A DNA stretch of 64,000 bases from Bombella dulcis (GCF_026385505.1 NZ_JANIDV010000003.1:124001-188000); one strand, 5' to 3'. Counted from the stretch's first letter, positions 18,443-27,775 are shown. Program-made: numbers and translations. Notes: a model not told the origin generated them from the letters alone.

Positions 18443-19359
18443 GATGACACCTCATCAGGTTGAATTCTCATGCCATCCTCGCCGATGACCCAGCCCGCCT
18501 GCTCGGCTGCCTGCCGCTGGGGACTGTCTTCCAGAAGGATGGGGTTGGAATTGTTGATATGGACGAAGAATTTCTTCGGCCTCGTGCAGGCGGCAAACTG
18601 TCTGAGAGGGCCATCATTTTCATTGATAGACACATGCCCCATGCGGTGTCCGCTCTTGGGGCTGAGGCCCGTACGGATCATCTCGTCGTCCTGCCAGAGT
18701 GTCCCGTCAAAGAAGAGCAGGTCGGCCCTGCTGGCACGATCTTTCAGGGCTTGTGTGATCTCGGCGCAGCCGGGGACGAACAGCATGGTTTTCTGGCCAT
18801 CAGAGATGGAGAGGCCGAGCGTATCATCAGCGTTCGTTCCTTCCGCTTCGGCATAGAGCGGGGCCTTGCCGGGCACCGTGAAAGCCTCAAGGGTCAGGCC
18901 TGATGGTGTGCCATCCTTGAGAAGAAGCGGCACGGGCGTCCCTTCCGTGATGGCGATACGGGGGATGATGGTGCGGTCCAGAGCTTCGAAAATAGGGTTC
19001 CGGTCCAGCTGTGCCAGTGTGGAGGGGCTGCCCATCAGGGTGAAAGGCTCCCGTTCCCGCATGGTCAGAAGCCCGGTGATGGCATCAATCTCCGCCCCGG
19101 CAAGGATGACACCCTGGATTGGCGTGCCACGGGCTGCACCTGTCTGATGCAGGGCCGGAGTGGCCAGAATCTGCTGACGGAGGTCAGGCGAGGCATTGAG
19201 GAGGAACCAGTGTGTTCCATCGCCGCTGACAGCAAGGGAGGCCTGTGTGCGGGGGCTGGCCTTTCTGCCCTCTCTGGCCAGAAGGCAGCCCGGTGCGGCG
19301 GAGTTCCATTGAGGGAAGCCGCCGCCAGCCCCGGCCCCCAGAATAATGACATTAAGCAC
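18439..19359 (-). CDS. pqqB: PQQ biosynthesis protein PqqB
   Basis: A metallo-beta-lactamase-fold protein of about 306 residues. It begins VIILGAGAGGGFPQWN (the family hallmark) and contains SASPDLR-like NASPDLRQQI, GVILAGAEIDAITGLL, and MGHVSIN and HINNSNPI near the C-terminus. It acts as an iron-dependent hydroxylase-type enzyme on the cross-linked Glu-Tyr intermediate. The start is set at the GTG at 19359, which follows AAGGCGG and gives the usual family length; an upstream ATG at 19398 would add 13 residues. It is separated from pqqA by 185 bp containing a strong hairpin. Confidence 0.92.
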   Translation of the reverse strand: MLNVIILGAGAGGGFPQWNSAAPGCLLAREGRKASPRTQASLAVSGDGTHWFLLNASPDLRQQILATPALHQTGAARGTPIQGVILAGAEIDAITGLLTMREREPFTLMGSPSTLAQLDRNPIFEALDRTIIPRIAITEGTPVPLLLKDGTPSGLTLEAFTVPGKAPLYAEAEGTNADDTLGLSISDGQKTMLFVPGCAEITQALKDRASRADLLFFDGTLWQDDEMIRTGLSPKSGHRMGHVSINENDGPLRQFAACTRPKKFFVHINNSNPILLEDSPQRQAAEQAGWVIGEDGMRIQPDEVSS

Positions 19360-19483
19360 GACAGAGACCGCCTTTCGCCAGTGTTGCAGCGGTGACATTC
19401 ACCCTGCGGCTGGCCGTGTCCGTGTTACGCACCTGCAAAGCTGTAAAAAGCGGGCCTGTCCCGCAAGATCAGTCAGGCGCGGA

Positions 19484-19523
19484 AACAGGGAGGGCATGGC
19501 AGGGCTGCCAGAACCTCCCTGTT
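19484..19523 (-). other. Strong hairpin between pqqA and pqqB
   Basis: A perfect 10-bp stem (AACAGGGAGG with CCTCCCTGTT) encloses a second stem (TGGCA with TGCCA). It lies 21 bp downstream of the pqqA stop in transcription direction and has no T run behind it. This fits a partial terminator or an RNA-stabilising hairpin that keeps the short pqqA message more abundant than the rest of the operon. The role is inferred from position; the structure is directly visible. Confidence 0.6.
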
Positions 19524-19544
19524 ATGCGTATGTCTGCGTGAAGA

Positions 19545-19625
19545 TTACTTCTTCTCGCCGCAGACATAGGAGTTGATTTCGCCGCCCAGAGGGATCTCGG
19601 TTACTTTCGGTGTGTTCCATGCCAT
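19545..19625 (-). CDS. pqqA: PQQ precursor peptide PqqA
   Basis: A 26-residue peptide beginning MAWNTPKVTEIPLG. It contains E16 and Y20 in the spacing E-I-N-S-Y; these are the two side chains that PqqE joins to make the PQQ skeleton. The ribosome site is near perfect (AAGGAG, 7 bp before the ATG), which fits high translation of this precursor. It is the first gene of the minus-strand pqqABCDE operon and is divergent from gmk; the operon promoter should lie in 19626-19880. Confidence 0.97.
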   Translation of the reverse strand: MAWNTPKVTEIPLGGEINSYVCGEKK

Positions 19626-19838
19626 GATGGTACTCCTTTTTCTGGTCAATGCAGGCCTGCCCGTCAGGGAAAAGAGCCTGCCAGGGCAGGATAGGGCAGA
19701 ATTTGCAGGAAATGCCAGAAGAAACGTGAGCATCCGTTAAGGTGTCGCTGCATTCCGGCCATGCGTCATCTGATGCATGTGGTGATTGCTGGTAAAGGGA
19801 GCGTTTTTCTGGCAGGAGCAGGGCAGAAAGATGTGAAA

Positions 19839-19855
19839 TGCCGCCTGTGGCGGCA
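19839..19855. repeat. Small hairpin in the gmk leader
   Basis: A 7-bp GC-rich stem (TGCCGCC with GGCGGCA) with a 3-nt loop, 26 bp before the gmk start, without a T tract. It may be a leader stem or only chance in GC-rich DNA. The rest of the 19626-19880 divergent region shows no further clear element. Confidence 0.3.
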
Positions 19856-19881
19856 GAACAGAGCGGCAGATGAGGAAAAAC

Positions 19882-20517
19882 ATGGGTGAGCAGTCACGGC
19901 GGGGCGTGTGTCTGGTAATCTCGGCACCATCAGGGGCAGGAAAATCCACCATTGCGCAGGCTCTTCGCAAGGCGGACCCGACCATTTTCACGTCCGTATC
20001 GGTCACGACCCGCAGCCCCCGGCCCGGTGAGGAAGAGGGCGTGCATTATTATTTCCGTGATCTGGAGACGTTCCGCCGCATGGCCGCAGAGGGTGAGCTG
20101 CTGGAATGGGCGGAGGTGTTCGGCCGGGGCTACGGGACACCCCGTGCGCCGCTGGAGGAGGCTCTGGCCGCCGGGCGTGACGTGATTCTGGACATTGACT
20201 GGCAGGGCTGCCGCCTGATGCGCAAGGCGATGCCGGAGGATGTCGTGGCCCTGTTCGTTCTGCCGCCGTCCCTTGAAGAGCTGGAGTCCCGTCTCCGGGG
20301 GCGCAATTCGGACAGTGATGAAGAGATTGCCTCCCGCATGAAGGCGGCCATGGGCGAGATTTCTCACTGGCCGGAGTTTGATTATGTCCTGATCAATGAT
20401 GATCTGGATGAAGCTGTTGAAGAAGCCCGGTCCGTCCTGACGGCCAGCCGCCTGGCCCGTGCCCGCCGGAAGGATGTGGACGCTCTCTGGCCAGTAGCGG
20501 GTCAGGAGCGGCTCTGA
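19882..20517 (+). CDS. gmk: Guanylate kinase
   Basis: About 211 residues, with the P-loop SAPSGAGKST near the N-terminus. The GMP-binding region includes TTRSPRPGEEEGVHYYF and WAEVFGRGYGTP, and the lid includes RLRGRNSDSDEEIASRM. It phosphorylates GMP to GDP. The ATG at 19882 is preferred because GAGG lies 6 bp upstream; an ATG at 19870 has no ribosome site. hisG follows after 37 bp. Confidence 0.95.
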   Translation: MGEQSRRGVCLVISAPSGAGKSTIAQALRKADPTIFTSVSVTTRSPRPGEEEGVHYYFRDLETFRRMAAEGELLEWAEVFGRGYGTPRAPLEEALAAGRDVILDIDWQGCRLMRKAMPEDVVALFVLPPSLEELESRLRGRNSDSDEEIASRMKAAMGEISHWPEFDYVLINDDLDEAVEEARSVLTASRLARARRKDVDALWPVAGQERL

Positions 20518-20554
20518 TAAGCTGGACCCGTATGTTGCAAGCAGGAGCTTAACC

Positions 20555-21247
20555 ATGACTGATATGCAGGCAAAGACGCCGCTTATTCTGGCCCTTCCCA
20601 AGGGGCGGATTCTCAAGGCCCTCCGTCCTGTCCTGCATCATACGGGGTTTGAGCCGGCGCAGGACTGTCTGGATGAGAGCAGCCGCCGCCTCCGTTTCCC
20701 GACTTCCAGTCCGGGGCTGGATGTCGTGCGGGTACGCTCTTTCGATGTGGCGACGTTTGTGGCCTATGGCGGGGCTGACATTGGCGTCTGTGGTGCGGAC
20801 GTGCTGCTGGAGTTCGACTATCCTGACCTGTATGCCCCGCTGGACCTCGGAATTGGCGGGTGTCGCATTGCTGTGGCCCGCCCGAAGGGCAGTGGTGATG
20901 GTGAGCCGCCGGAGGGGCGGTCCCGCCTGCGGGTGGCGACCAAATACCCGGCCATTGCCCGCCGCCATTTTGCTTCACGGGCCATCAATGCCGAGATCGT
21001 GCATCTTCATGGGGCGATGGAACTGGCTCCGGCACTGGATATGGCCGATGTGATCGTGGACCTTGTGGATACAGGCTCCACCCTGCGGGCCAACGGGCTG
21101 GAAGAAGTGGAAACGATTGCCCATGTCACCAGTCGCCTGATCGTGAACCGTATTGCCCTGAAAACCCGTCCCGAGGAAGTGGGCAGCCTGATTGAGCGGT
21201 TCCGCTCTGCGGTTGCCCAGTCTGTCCAGAAAGGGGAGTCCGTCTGA
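20555..21247 (+). CDS. hisG: ATP phosphoribosyltransferase, short form
   Basis: The 230-residue catalytic subunit includes LALPKGRILK at the start, the ADIGVCGADVLLE segment, and the phosphoribosyl-binding ADVIVDLVDTGSTLRANGL. It catalyses the first step of histidine synthesis. It lacks the C-terminal regulatory domain of long HisG, so it should need HisZ as a regulatory partner; no hisZ is in this window. AGGAG precedes the ATG by 8 bp. The stop overlaps the hisD start by one base. Confidence 0.95.
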   Translation: MTDMQAKTPLILALPKGRILKALRPVLHHTGFEPAQDCLDESSRRLRFPTSSPGLDVVRVRSFDVATFVAYGGADIGVCGADVLLEFDYPDLYAPLDLGIGGCRIAVARPKGSGDGEPPEGRSRLRVATKYPAIARRHFASRAINAEIVHLHGAMELAPALDMADVIVDLVDTGSTLRANGLEEVETIAHVTSRLIVNRIALKTRPEEVGSLIERFRSAVAQSVQKGESV

Positions 21248-22539
21248 TGAAACGCCTGAACACGACATCACCGCAGTTTGCTGCCGAACTGAAGGCTGTT
21301 CTGGCCCGCAGGGGAGAGCAGAGCGGTTCCGTTGCCGAGCCGGTGCGGGCCATTCTGGCCGATGTGCAGAAGCGGGGTGATGAGGCCCTCTGTGATTACA
21401 CGGAACGGTTTGACCGGCTGAAGCTCTCCCCCGCTCAGCTGCGCATCAGCGAGGCGGAGATCAGGGAAACGGCGGACCGTGTTGCCCCGGAGACAAAAGA
21501 GGCTCTGGCTCTGGCAGCAAAGCGTATCCGGGCCTTTCACGAGGCGCAGCTTCCCGGGGACCTGGACTATACGGATGAAGCCGGTCTGCGGCTGGGAATG
21601 CGCTGGACGGCACTGGATGCTGCTGGTCTGTATGTGCCCGGTGGCAAGGCGGCCTATCCGTCTTCCGTGCTGATGAATGCCCTTCCGGCTCATGTGGCGG
21701 GGGTAAAGCGTCTGGCCATGTGTGTGCCGACGCCGGATGGTGTGCTGAATCCGCTTGTCATGGAGGCTGCCCGCCTCTGTGGCGTGACGGAGATTTACCG
21801 TATCGGCGGGGCGCAGGCTGTGGGTGCCCTTGCCTATGGGACGCCGACCATCGCCCCGGTGGATCGTATCGTGGGGCCGGGGAATGCCTTTGTGGCGGAG
21901 GCCAAGCGGCAGGTGTTCGGCCATGTGGGGATCGACAGCATCGCCGGGCCATCTGAAGTCGTGGTGGTGGCTGACGGGACCAATGATCCCCGCCTTGTGG
22001 CGATTGATCTGCTGGCACAGGCGGAACATGACGAGCAGGCCCAGTCCGTTCTCATCACGCAGGATGAGGCCTTTGCTGAAAAGGTCATTGCAGCGGTTGA
22101 GGAAGAGCTGAAGACACTGCCCCGTGCAAAGATTGCCCGTAAAAGCTGGGATGACTGTGGTGCGGTCGTGATTGTCCGCTCCGAGGATGAAGCCGCCGAG
22201 GTGGTGAATGAATTTGCCCCGGAGCATCTGGAAGTACTGCTGGATGATCCCCGTGCTTTCAGTCTGAAGGTCCGCCATGCGGGTGCGATCTTTATGGGGC
22301 GTTTCTGTCCGGAGGCTGTCGGGGATTATGTGGGTGGCCCCAACCATGTCCTGCCGACCAGCCGCACGGCCCGGTTTGCGTCCGGTCTGTCCGTCTATGA
22401 CTTCCTGAAGCGGACAACCTCCATCGAGACGGACATGGAGGGGCTGAAGAAGGTTGGTCCTGCCGGTGTGATCCTTGCCCATGAGGAAGGGCTGGATGCT
22501 CACGCCATGAGTCTGTCGGAACGTCTGAAGAAAGCCTGA
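21247..22539 (+). CDS. hisD: Histidinol dehydrogenase
   Basis: The 430-residue zinc enzyme contains LYVPGGKAAYPSSVLMNALPA, RIGGAQAVGALAYGT, the signature IAGPSEVVVVADG and the C-terminal GPNHVLPTSRTARFASGLSVYDF. It performs the last two oxidations from histidinol to histidine. It is transcribed with hisG (TGATG overlap) and followed by a clear terminator at 22555-22580. Confidence 0.97.
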   Translation: MKRLNTTSPQFAAELKAVLARRGEQSGSVAEPVRAILADVQKRGDEALCDYTERFDRLKLSPAQLRISEAEIRETADRVAPETKEALALAAKRIRAFHEAQLPGDLDYTDEAGLRLGMRWTALDAAGLYVPGGKAAYPSSVLMNALPAHVAGVKRLAMCVPTPDGVLNPLVMEAARLCGVTEIYRIGGAQAVGALAYGTPTIAPVDRIVGPGNAFVAEAKRQVFGHVGIDSIAGPSEVVVVADGTNDPRLVAIDLLAQAEHDEQAQSVLITQDEAFAEKVIAAVEEELKTLPRAKIARKSWDDCGAVVIVRSEDEAAEVVNEFAPEHLEVLLDDPRAFSLKVRHAGAIFMGRFCPEAVGDYVGGPNHVLPTSRTARFASGLSVYDFLKRTTSIETDMEGLKKVGPAGVILAHEEGLDAHAMSLSERLKKA

Positions 22540-22554
22540 CCAGTCAGAAAAAAA

Positions 22555-22580
22555 GGGCCGCTCCAAAGAGCGGCCCTTTT
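22555..22580 (+). terminator. Terminator after hisD, probably bidirectional
   Basis: A 9-bp perfect stem (GGGCCGCTC with GAGCGGCCC), a 4-nt loop and T4. An A7 run precedes the stem, so it can also serve the convergent minus-strand hydrolase gene ending at 22605. Confidence 0.9.
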
Positions 22581-22604
22581 CCGTCAGGAGCTGATGAAGC
22601 TGTT

Positions 22605-23384
22605 TCAGCTGCGCAGGAAGAAGTCCAGCATCATGGCATTGAAGCTCGGGGCGTCTTCAACATGAACCCAATGGCCGGTATTGGGGATGGTCTTGATCTC
22701 TGCCCTGGGGAAGTACCCCTGGATGACCTCATGATGATGCGGCTTGATGTAGGGTGAATTCCCGCCACGGACGAACAGGGCCGGGCCGTCCCATGTCTTG
22801 CCCTCGAAGGCATCAGGCCATTCCTGAATCACGGGGAAGCTGGCGACAATGTCCGTCACGCCGATGTTCCACTGGGCCGGGTCACCAGGAGTGATGTGCT
22901 GGGCAATCAGTTCCCCCACGGCGGGGTCTTCCGTCAGGTCATGCAGGAACTTGCGGATTTCTGCATGGCTTTTCAGGGTGGGCAGGGGGGTATGGTAGAG
23001 CTGCTGGGCCAGATCATGCTGGCCATGAATCATCGTGTCCGGGGCGATGTCTGCCACCAGAAGCTTCTTGATCCGGTCCGGGGCGGTCAGCGTGGTGGCC
23101 ATCGCCGTCTTGCCGCCCATGGAGTGCCCTACGATGTAGGCTTCCCTGATCCCCAGAGCGTCCATGCTTTCCAGTACGTCCCTGGCCATTTCCGGGTAGG
23201 AGATGGGGGCGTGGGGACTGTCCCCGTGGCAGCGGAGGTCGAAGGCCACCGTATTGAAATGGGGGCTGAGTGCCCTCTGGAGAATCCCTAGATTACGTGC
23301 CCGTCCGAAGACGCCATGAAGCATGACAACTGTCGGTGCGTCATCCACACCGGTCTCATTGCGGACAAGGGAAGCAAGCTGCAT
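22605..23384 (-). CDS. Alpha/beta-fold hydrolase (YbfF-type esterase-like)
   Basis: The 259-residue protein shows the alpha/beta hydrolase order: VVMLHGVFGRARN (oxyanion loop), the nucleophile elbow GHSMGGKTAM, an acid in the FVRGGNSPYI region, and the final histidine in TGHWVHVEDAP. This closely follows the small esterases of the YbfF group, which cleave short-chain or acyl-CoA-like esters. There is no signal peptide, so it is cytoplasmic. The natural substrate is unknown. Confidence 0.82.
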   Translation of the reverse strand: MQLASLVRNETGVDDAPTVVMLHGVFGRARNLGILQRALSPHFNTVAFDLRCHGDSPHAPISYPEMARDVLESMDALGIREAYIVGHSMGGKTAMATTLTAPDRIKKLLVADIAPDTMIHGQHDLAQQLYHTPLPTLKSHAEIRKFLHDLTEDPAVGELIAQHITPGDPAQWNIGVTDIVASFPVIQEWPDAFEGKTWDGPALFVRGGNSPYIKPHHHEVIQGYFPRAEIKTIPNTGHWVHVEDAPSFNAMMLDFFLRS

Positions 23385-23640
23385 GGACTGTAACCCTTCT
23401 AACGGACTGGAATGATAAGAAGAGCCGCCGCTTATAAAGTCATTCTGGATAAAATCAATCCTATATTCCCTATGAGAGCGATTACAACAGATTCATTTCT
23501 GGACAGAAACAGTGCTGCGGGATCGGCCGTTTTCACGGGGTCGGGGGTGTTGTGCTGGCATGGCATGATGTGTCTAGATGGAAGAACCGGTTCCCTCCTG
23601 CTGGTGGAGCGGATGAAACAGGACATGTGAGGAGGCCAGA

Positions 23641-24930
23641 ATGGCACGCAGAACACGGCACCCTGAAACACTGGCCCTCCATGCGGGCTGGCGGGCGGAC
23701 CCGGTGACGGGATCGGTCGTGCCACCCATTCATCAGACGACGTCTTACCAGTTTGAAACCGGTCAGCAGGCCGCCGCCCGTTTTGCCCTGAAAGAGGTGG
23801 GCATGATCTATTCCCGCCTGACAAATCCGACTGTTGACGTGCTCGAGAAACGCATGGCGGCTCTGGAGGGCGGAGCGGCTGCCGTGGCGGTGGCGTCGGG
23901 TCAGGCGGCTGCGGCCATGGCCGTGCAGACACTGGCAGAGGCGGGCGACAATATTGTCAGCGGAACGGACCTGTATGGCGGGACATGGAACCTGTTTGCC
24001 CATACATTAAAGAACATGGGCATAGAGGTGCGTTTTGTTGACCCCTCCGATCCGTCCGCTTTTGAGGCGGCCAGTGATGAGAGGACACGGGCCTGGTATC
24101 TGGAGACTCTGCCCAATCCCAAGCTGGTTGTTGCGCCGATGGCAGCCATTGCCAAAGCAGGGCGCACACTGGGGATTCCGCTGATTGTTGATAACACGGC
24201 AGCCCCTCTTCTGGCCCGTCCTCTGGAGCAGGGGGCGGCCATTACGATCTACTCTGCCACAAAATATATTGGTGGCCACGGGACATCCATTGGCGGGCTG
24301 ATCATTGACGGTGGGCAGTTTGAGTGGGCAGGGCGGCATCCACTCCTGACCCGGCCGGACCCCAGCTATCACGGGGCTGTCTGGACGGAAGCGGCCCGCC
24401 CTCTGGGGCCGGTGGCCTATGCGCTGCGGGCCAGGGCCGTGCTGCTGCGGGATGGTGGGGCCGCCCTGTCGCCTTTCAATGCGTTCCAGCTGATTCAAGG
24501 TGTGGAGACGCTTCCGTTGCGGATGCCCCGTCACTGTGAGAATGCGCTGAAAGTGGCACAGTTCCTGGTGGAGCGTAGCGATGTGGAGCGTGTGATCTAT
24601 CCGGCCTTGCAGGAATGTGAGGCCCGCCGACGGGCTGAAGCCGTCCTGCAGGGTGGTTTCGGAGGGCTGGTCGGGTTCGAGCTGCCCGGTGGCCGTGAGG
24701 CAGGTCAGCGTTTCATTGATGCGCTGGAGCTGTTCTATCATGTGGCGAATATCGGGGATGCCCGCAGTCTGGCCATTCATCCGGCTTCCACCACACATGC
24801 CCAGCTGAGTGAGGCGGAACAGAAGGCGGCTGGCGTGTCACCGGGCTATGTCCGTCTGTCCATCGGGCTGGAACATCCGGACGACATTCTGGATGATCTG
24901 GCACAGGCACTGGACCGGGCGGCTGGATGA
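23641..24930 (+). CDS. PLP-dependent O-acetyl/O-succinylhomoserine sulfhydrylase-type enzyme
   Basis: The 429-residue Cys/Met metabolism PLP enzyme contains YSRLTNPT, the phosphate-site SGQAAAAMAVQ, the VDNTAAPLL aspartate region and the PLP lysine K208 in YSATKYIGGHG. Length and the QTTSYQFETGQQAAARF start are closest to O-acetylhomoserine aminocarboxypropyltransferases (MetY); O-succinylhomoserine sulfhydrylase is the main alternative. It makes homocysteine or methionine precursors from activated homoserine and sulfide. GAGGAGG precedes the ATG. The 256-bp upstream gap shows no clear leader RNA. Confidence 0.85.
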   Translation: MARRTRHPETLALHAGWRADPVTGSVVPPIHQTTSYQFETGQQAAARFALKEVGMIYSRLTNPTVDVLEKRMAALEGGAAAVAVASGQAAAAMAVQTLAEAGDNIVSGTDLYGGTWNLFAHTLKNMGIEVRFVDPSDPSAFEAASDERTRAWYLETLPNPKLVVAPMAAIAKAGRTLGIPLIVDNTAAPLLARPLEQGAAITIYSATKYIGGHGTSIGGLIIDGGQFEWAGRHPLLTRPDPSYHGAVWTEAARPLGPVAYALRARAVLLRDGGAALSPFNAFQLIQGVETLPLRMPRHCENALKVAQFLVERSDVERVIYPALQECEARRRAEAVLQGGFGGLVGFELPGGREAGQRFIDALELFYHVANIGDARSLAIHPASTTHAQLSEAEQKAAGVSPGYVRLSIGLEHPDDILDDLAQALDRAAG

Positions 24931-25031
24931 AGGCGTGTTTCTTGCCTGTTCCCCTTGGCAAGGCCGTCGTTACGGCGCAGTCTGGCGGCCGGTTCATTCA
25001 ATGAAGTGATGAGACAGAAAGGAAAATTGTC

Positions 25032-25499
25032 ATGTCCACGCCAGAAAACCGCCTTGCTGCACTGAACATCGAGCTGCCCGTGGCAGCGGCCCCGGTTGCC
25101 AATTATCTGCCGGTCGTGCGGACGGGGAACCTGCTGGTCGTGTCCGGACAGCTCCCGCTGGTGGATGGCAAGCTGCTGATTACCGGCAAGCTGGGGGCCG
25201 AGGTCTCCAATCAGGCCGGAACTGCCTGTGCCAGGGCCTGCTTCATCAACATTCTGGCCCAGCTGAATACGGCTCTGGGGGGTGACCTTTCCCGTGTGCG
25301 CCGTGTGGTGCGCCTTGGTGGCTTCATGGCCTGCACACCGGATTTCACCGATCATGCGGCCGTGATGAACGGGGCGTCCGATCTGGCCGCAGCGGTTTTT
25401 GTGGGCGAGGTCGGGCAGCATGCCCGTTCGACCGTTGGTGTGCCCAGCCTGCCGCTGAATGCGCCGGTCGAGGTTGAAGCGATGTTCGAGGTTGCCTGA
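25032..25499 (+). CDS. RidA/YjgF family protein
   Basis: The 155-residue protein belongs to the RidA (Rid/YER057c/UK114) superfamily, long YjgF-like form. It begins with ENRLAALNIELPVAAAPVANY and contains LVVSGQLPLVDG and the VGVPSLPLNAPVEVEAMFEV end. Canonical members hydrolyse reactive enamine/imine intermediates from PLP enzymes. That fits the PLP enzyme just upstream, although this long subgroup can lack the catalytic arginine and its activity is less certain. AAAGGAAA precedes the ATG. Confidence 0.85.
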   Translation: MSTPENRLAALNIELPVAAAPVANYLPVVRTGNLLVVSGQLPLVDGKLLITGKLGAEVSNQAGTACARACFINILAQLNTALGGDLSRVRRVVRLGGFMACTPDFTDHAAVMNGASDLAAAVFVGEVGQHARSTVGVPSLPLNAPVEVEAMFEVA

Positions 25500-25520
25500 T
25501 TTTCCGGTTTCCGGGAGAGG

Positions 25521-25560
25521 CGGGCCGTTCATTCCCACAGGGCGTGAACGGCCCGTTTTT
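25521..25560 (+). terminator. Rho-independent terminator after the RidA-like gene
   Basis: An 11-bp perfect stem (CGGGCCGTTCA with TGAACGGCCCG), a 13-nt loop and T5, about 22 bp after the stop codon. Confidence 0.92.
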
Positions 25561-25682
25561 CATGCGGAGGCCGCATCATATTGGGGGGTTCTTTTTGGCG
25601 GGTTGCCTGTTATGGAGGGAGGATGCCGCCGGAACCATTACAGGGGCGGTCTGACCCTAATCTCAAAAGGATGGATTAACGG

Positions 25683-25931
25683 ATGAGTGATACAATTCCT
25701 GATCGTCTCTCGATCTACCCGGACAGCCCGCACTTCAATGAAGAGATACTGAGCCGTGGTATTGGTGTGCGCTTCAAGGGTGAAGAGAAGACCAATGTCG
25801 AGGAATACTGCATCAGTGAAGGCTGGATCCGTGTTGCTGTCGGCCGGACGCTGGACCGGCGTGGCCGCCCGATGACCCTGAAGCTGAAAGGCCCGGTTGA
25901 GGTCTGGTTCAAGGATGACGCTGCATCCTGA
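25683..25931 (+). CDS. DUF3297 family protein
   Basis: The 82-residue protein matches the small DUF3297 family: DRLSIYPDSPHFNEEIL, the GIGVRFKGEEKTNVEEYCISEGWIRV core and VEVWFKD at the end. Members are widespread in proteobacteria and have no assigned function. There is no signal peptide or membrane segment. The coding sequence ends 15 bp before the chosen start of the Nramp transporter, so the two may be co-transcribed. Confidence 0.85.
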   Translation: MSDTIPDRLSIYPDSPHFNEEILSRGIGVRFKGEEKTNVEEYCISEGWIRVAVGRTLDRRGRPMTLKLKGPVEVWFKDDAAS

Positions 25932-25946
25932 TCCTTGCGGGCAGGA

Positions 25947-27275
25947 ATGACGGGAGAGGGTAAAGCTGTGAAAGAGGCGGATGCCATGCCTTTGGGGGAT
26001 GCCGGCCACGGTGCCGTTTCGGTGCCGGAGCGGGCGAGCTTCTGGTTCCGCCGCTTTCTGGCTTTCGTGGGGCCGGGCTACATGGTGGCCGTGGGCTACA
26101 TGGACCCCGGCAACTGGGCGACGGACCTCCAGGGCGGTGCCCAGTTCGGCTATCGGCTGCTCTCGGTCATCCTGCTGGCCAATATCATGGCCGTCCTGTT
26201 GCAGGCCCTGGCCGCCCGTCTGGGGATCGTCACCGGGAAGGACTTGGCACAGGCCTGCCGGGACTGGCTGCCACGGGGGCTGAGCCTGCCCCTCTGGCTG
26301 ACCTGTGAACTGGCCATCATTGCCTGTGATCTGGCGGAGGTCATCGGGACGGCGGTGGCGTTGAATCTGCTCTTCGGCATCTCCATCATGGCCGGGACGT
26401 TGATTTCCGTGCTGGACGTGTTCATCGTCCTGCTGCTCATGCGGCGGGGGATGCGGGCACTGGAGGCCTTCGTCATTACCCTGCTGGGGATCATTGCTGT
26501 CTGTTTCGGTGTGCAGCTCGTTGCTGCGGCCCCGCCTGTCGGAGCGGTGCTGAAGGGGTTTGTCCCGTCATCAACGGTCTTCACCAGCCCGGCCATGCTT
26601 TATGTGGCCATCGGCATCATCGGGGCGACCGTCATGCCCCACAATCTCTATCTGCATTCTTCTCTGGTCAAGAGCCGGACCTATCCCCGCACGGATGAAG
26701 GGCGGAAGGATGCGTTGCGCTGGGCCACATGGGACAGCACCCTGGCCCTGACGCTTGCCCTGTTCATCAATGCCGCCATCCTGATCGTGGCGGCAGCGGC
26801 CTTTCACGGCACGGGCCATCAGGATGTGGCGGAGATCAGCGATGCGTGGAAGCTCCTGTCCCCCGTGCTGGGTTTCGGGCTGGCATCCACGTTATTTGCC
26901 GTGGCCCTGCTGGCGGCGGGTACCAATTCTACCGTGACGGGAACGCTGGCGGGGCAGATCGTCATGGAGGGTTTCCTGCACCTTCATCTGCCTTACTGGG
27001 CACGGCGGCTTCTGACCCGTGGTCTGGCCGTTCTGCCGGTCATTGTCGTGATTGCCATTTTCGGGCAGAGCAAGGTGGGGGACCTGCTGGTGTTTAGTCA
27101 GGTCGTGCTGTCCATGCAGCTTCCCTTTGCCATGATTCCGTTGGTCTGGTTCGTGTGCAGCCGGAAGCACATGGGGCGTTTCCGCCTGTCTCCCGTGCTG
27201 GCCGTACTGTCATGGCTGGTTGTTCTGATGATCGTTGCCCTGAACATCAAACTGCTGGGTGATGCCCTGTTCTGA
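25947..27275 (+). CDS. mntH: Nramp family divalent metal (Mn2+) transporter
   Basis: About 442 residues with eleven hydrophobic helices. The metal-site motifs of the Nramp family are both present: [12 protein letters not shown] in TM1 and [10 protein letters not shown] in TM6. It imports Mn2+ (and Fe2+) with protons across the inner membrane. The start is uncertain: ATG 25947 is used, GTG 25968 has the better ribosome site (GGGAGAGGG, 7 bp), and a TTG lies at 25935. Its 3' end lies 5 bp from the convergent flavin reductase gene, with no terminator between. Confidence 0.92.
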   Translation: MTGEGKAVKEADAMPLGDAGHGAVSVPERASFWFRRFLAFVGPGYMVAVGYMDPGNWATDLQGGAQFGYRLLSVILLANIMAVLLQALAARLGIVTGKDLAQACRDWLPRGLSLPLWLTCELAIIACDLAEVIGTAVALNLLFGISIMAGTLISVLDVFIVLLLMRRGMRALEAFVITLLGIIAVCFGVQLVAAAPPVGAVLKGFVPSSTVFTSPAMLYVAIGIIGATVMPHNLYLHSSLVKSRTYPRTDEGRKDALRWATWDSTLALTLALFINAAILIVAAAAFHGTGHQDVAEISDAWKLLSPVLGFGLASTLFAVALLAAGTNSTVTGTLAGQIVMEGFLHLHLPYWARRLLTRGLAVLPVIVVIAIFGQSKVGDLLVFSQVVLSMQLPFAMIPLVWFVCSRKHMGRFRLSPVLAVLSWLVVLMIVALNIKLLGDALF

Positions 27276-27280
27276 CAGGG

Positions 27281-27775
27281 TCAGCAGGGGGTGCATTTCG
27301 GAGGCAGATAATGGAAGGAACGGTCGAACCATGTCAGGCCGTGACCGGCTGCATCATTGACCGTGATGCTGTGGACACGGCAGATCAGGACATCATGAGT
27401 ACCGATGCTGTGCGTGTTTTCTATCGTGCAGTCGAGCGTGGCAAGGGCGTCATCCAGAAGAGGTGAGCCAAGCGGCCCCGCCTGCCATGTTCCGAAGACG
27501 AAACGTTCTTCAGGGGAAAGGGCACTGTTGGCAAAAGCGAAGGCAAGTTCGTCATGCCCTCTGCCCAGAATGCTGATGCCAAGCCGTCCATTCTTTAGAA
27601 ATACCTTGTGTGATTGATTGCTGCGATTCAGGCAGATCAGCACGGTAGGTGGTGCATCCGTCACGCTGGTGATGGCGGAGACGGTTAGCCCCTGACACCC
27701 TGCCGGTCCATCCGTCGTGACTAGAACGACAGGGGAGCCAAGGCGGCTCATGGCATTGAGAAAGACAGCCTGCAT
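27281..27775 (-). CDS. Flavin reductase-domain protein
   Basis: The 164-residue protein fits the flavin reductase-like (FMN-binding split barrel) family. It starts with the strand SPVVLVTTDG and includes GLTVSAITSVTDAPPTVLICLN, followed by VFLKNGRLGISILG. Such proteins reduce FMN or FAD with NAD(P)H for a partner monooxygenase. No monooxygenase is nearby, so the partner is unknown. AAGG lies 9 bp before the ATG. Confidence 0.85.
   Translation of the reverse strand: MQAVFLNAMSRLGSPVVLVTTDGPAGCQGLTVSAITSVTDAPPTVLICLNRSNQSHKVFLKNGRLGISILGRGHDELAFAFANSALSPEERFVFGTWQAGPLGSPLLDDALATLDCTIENTHSIGTHDVLICRVHSITVNDAAGHGLTWFDRSFHYLPPKCTPC

Noticed and set aside
21268..22566. A 432-codon minus-strand frame opposite hisD
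   Set aside because: Shadow of hisD; no recognisable domain.
23412..23630. A 72-codon frame before the sulfhydrylase gene
   Set aside because: No ribosome site or family; it ends 10 bp before a well-marked start, so it is probably leader DNA.
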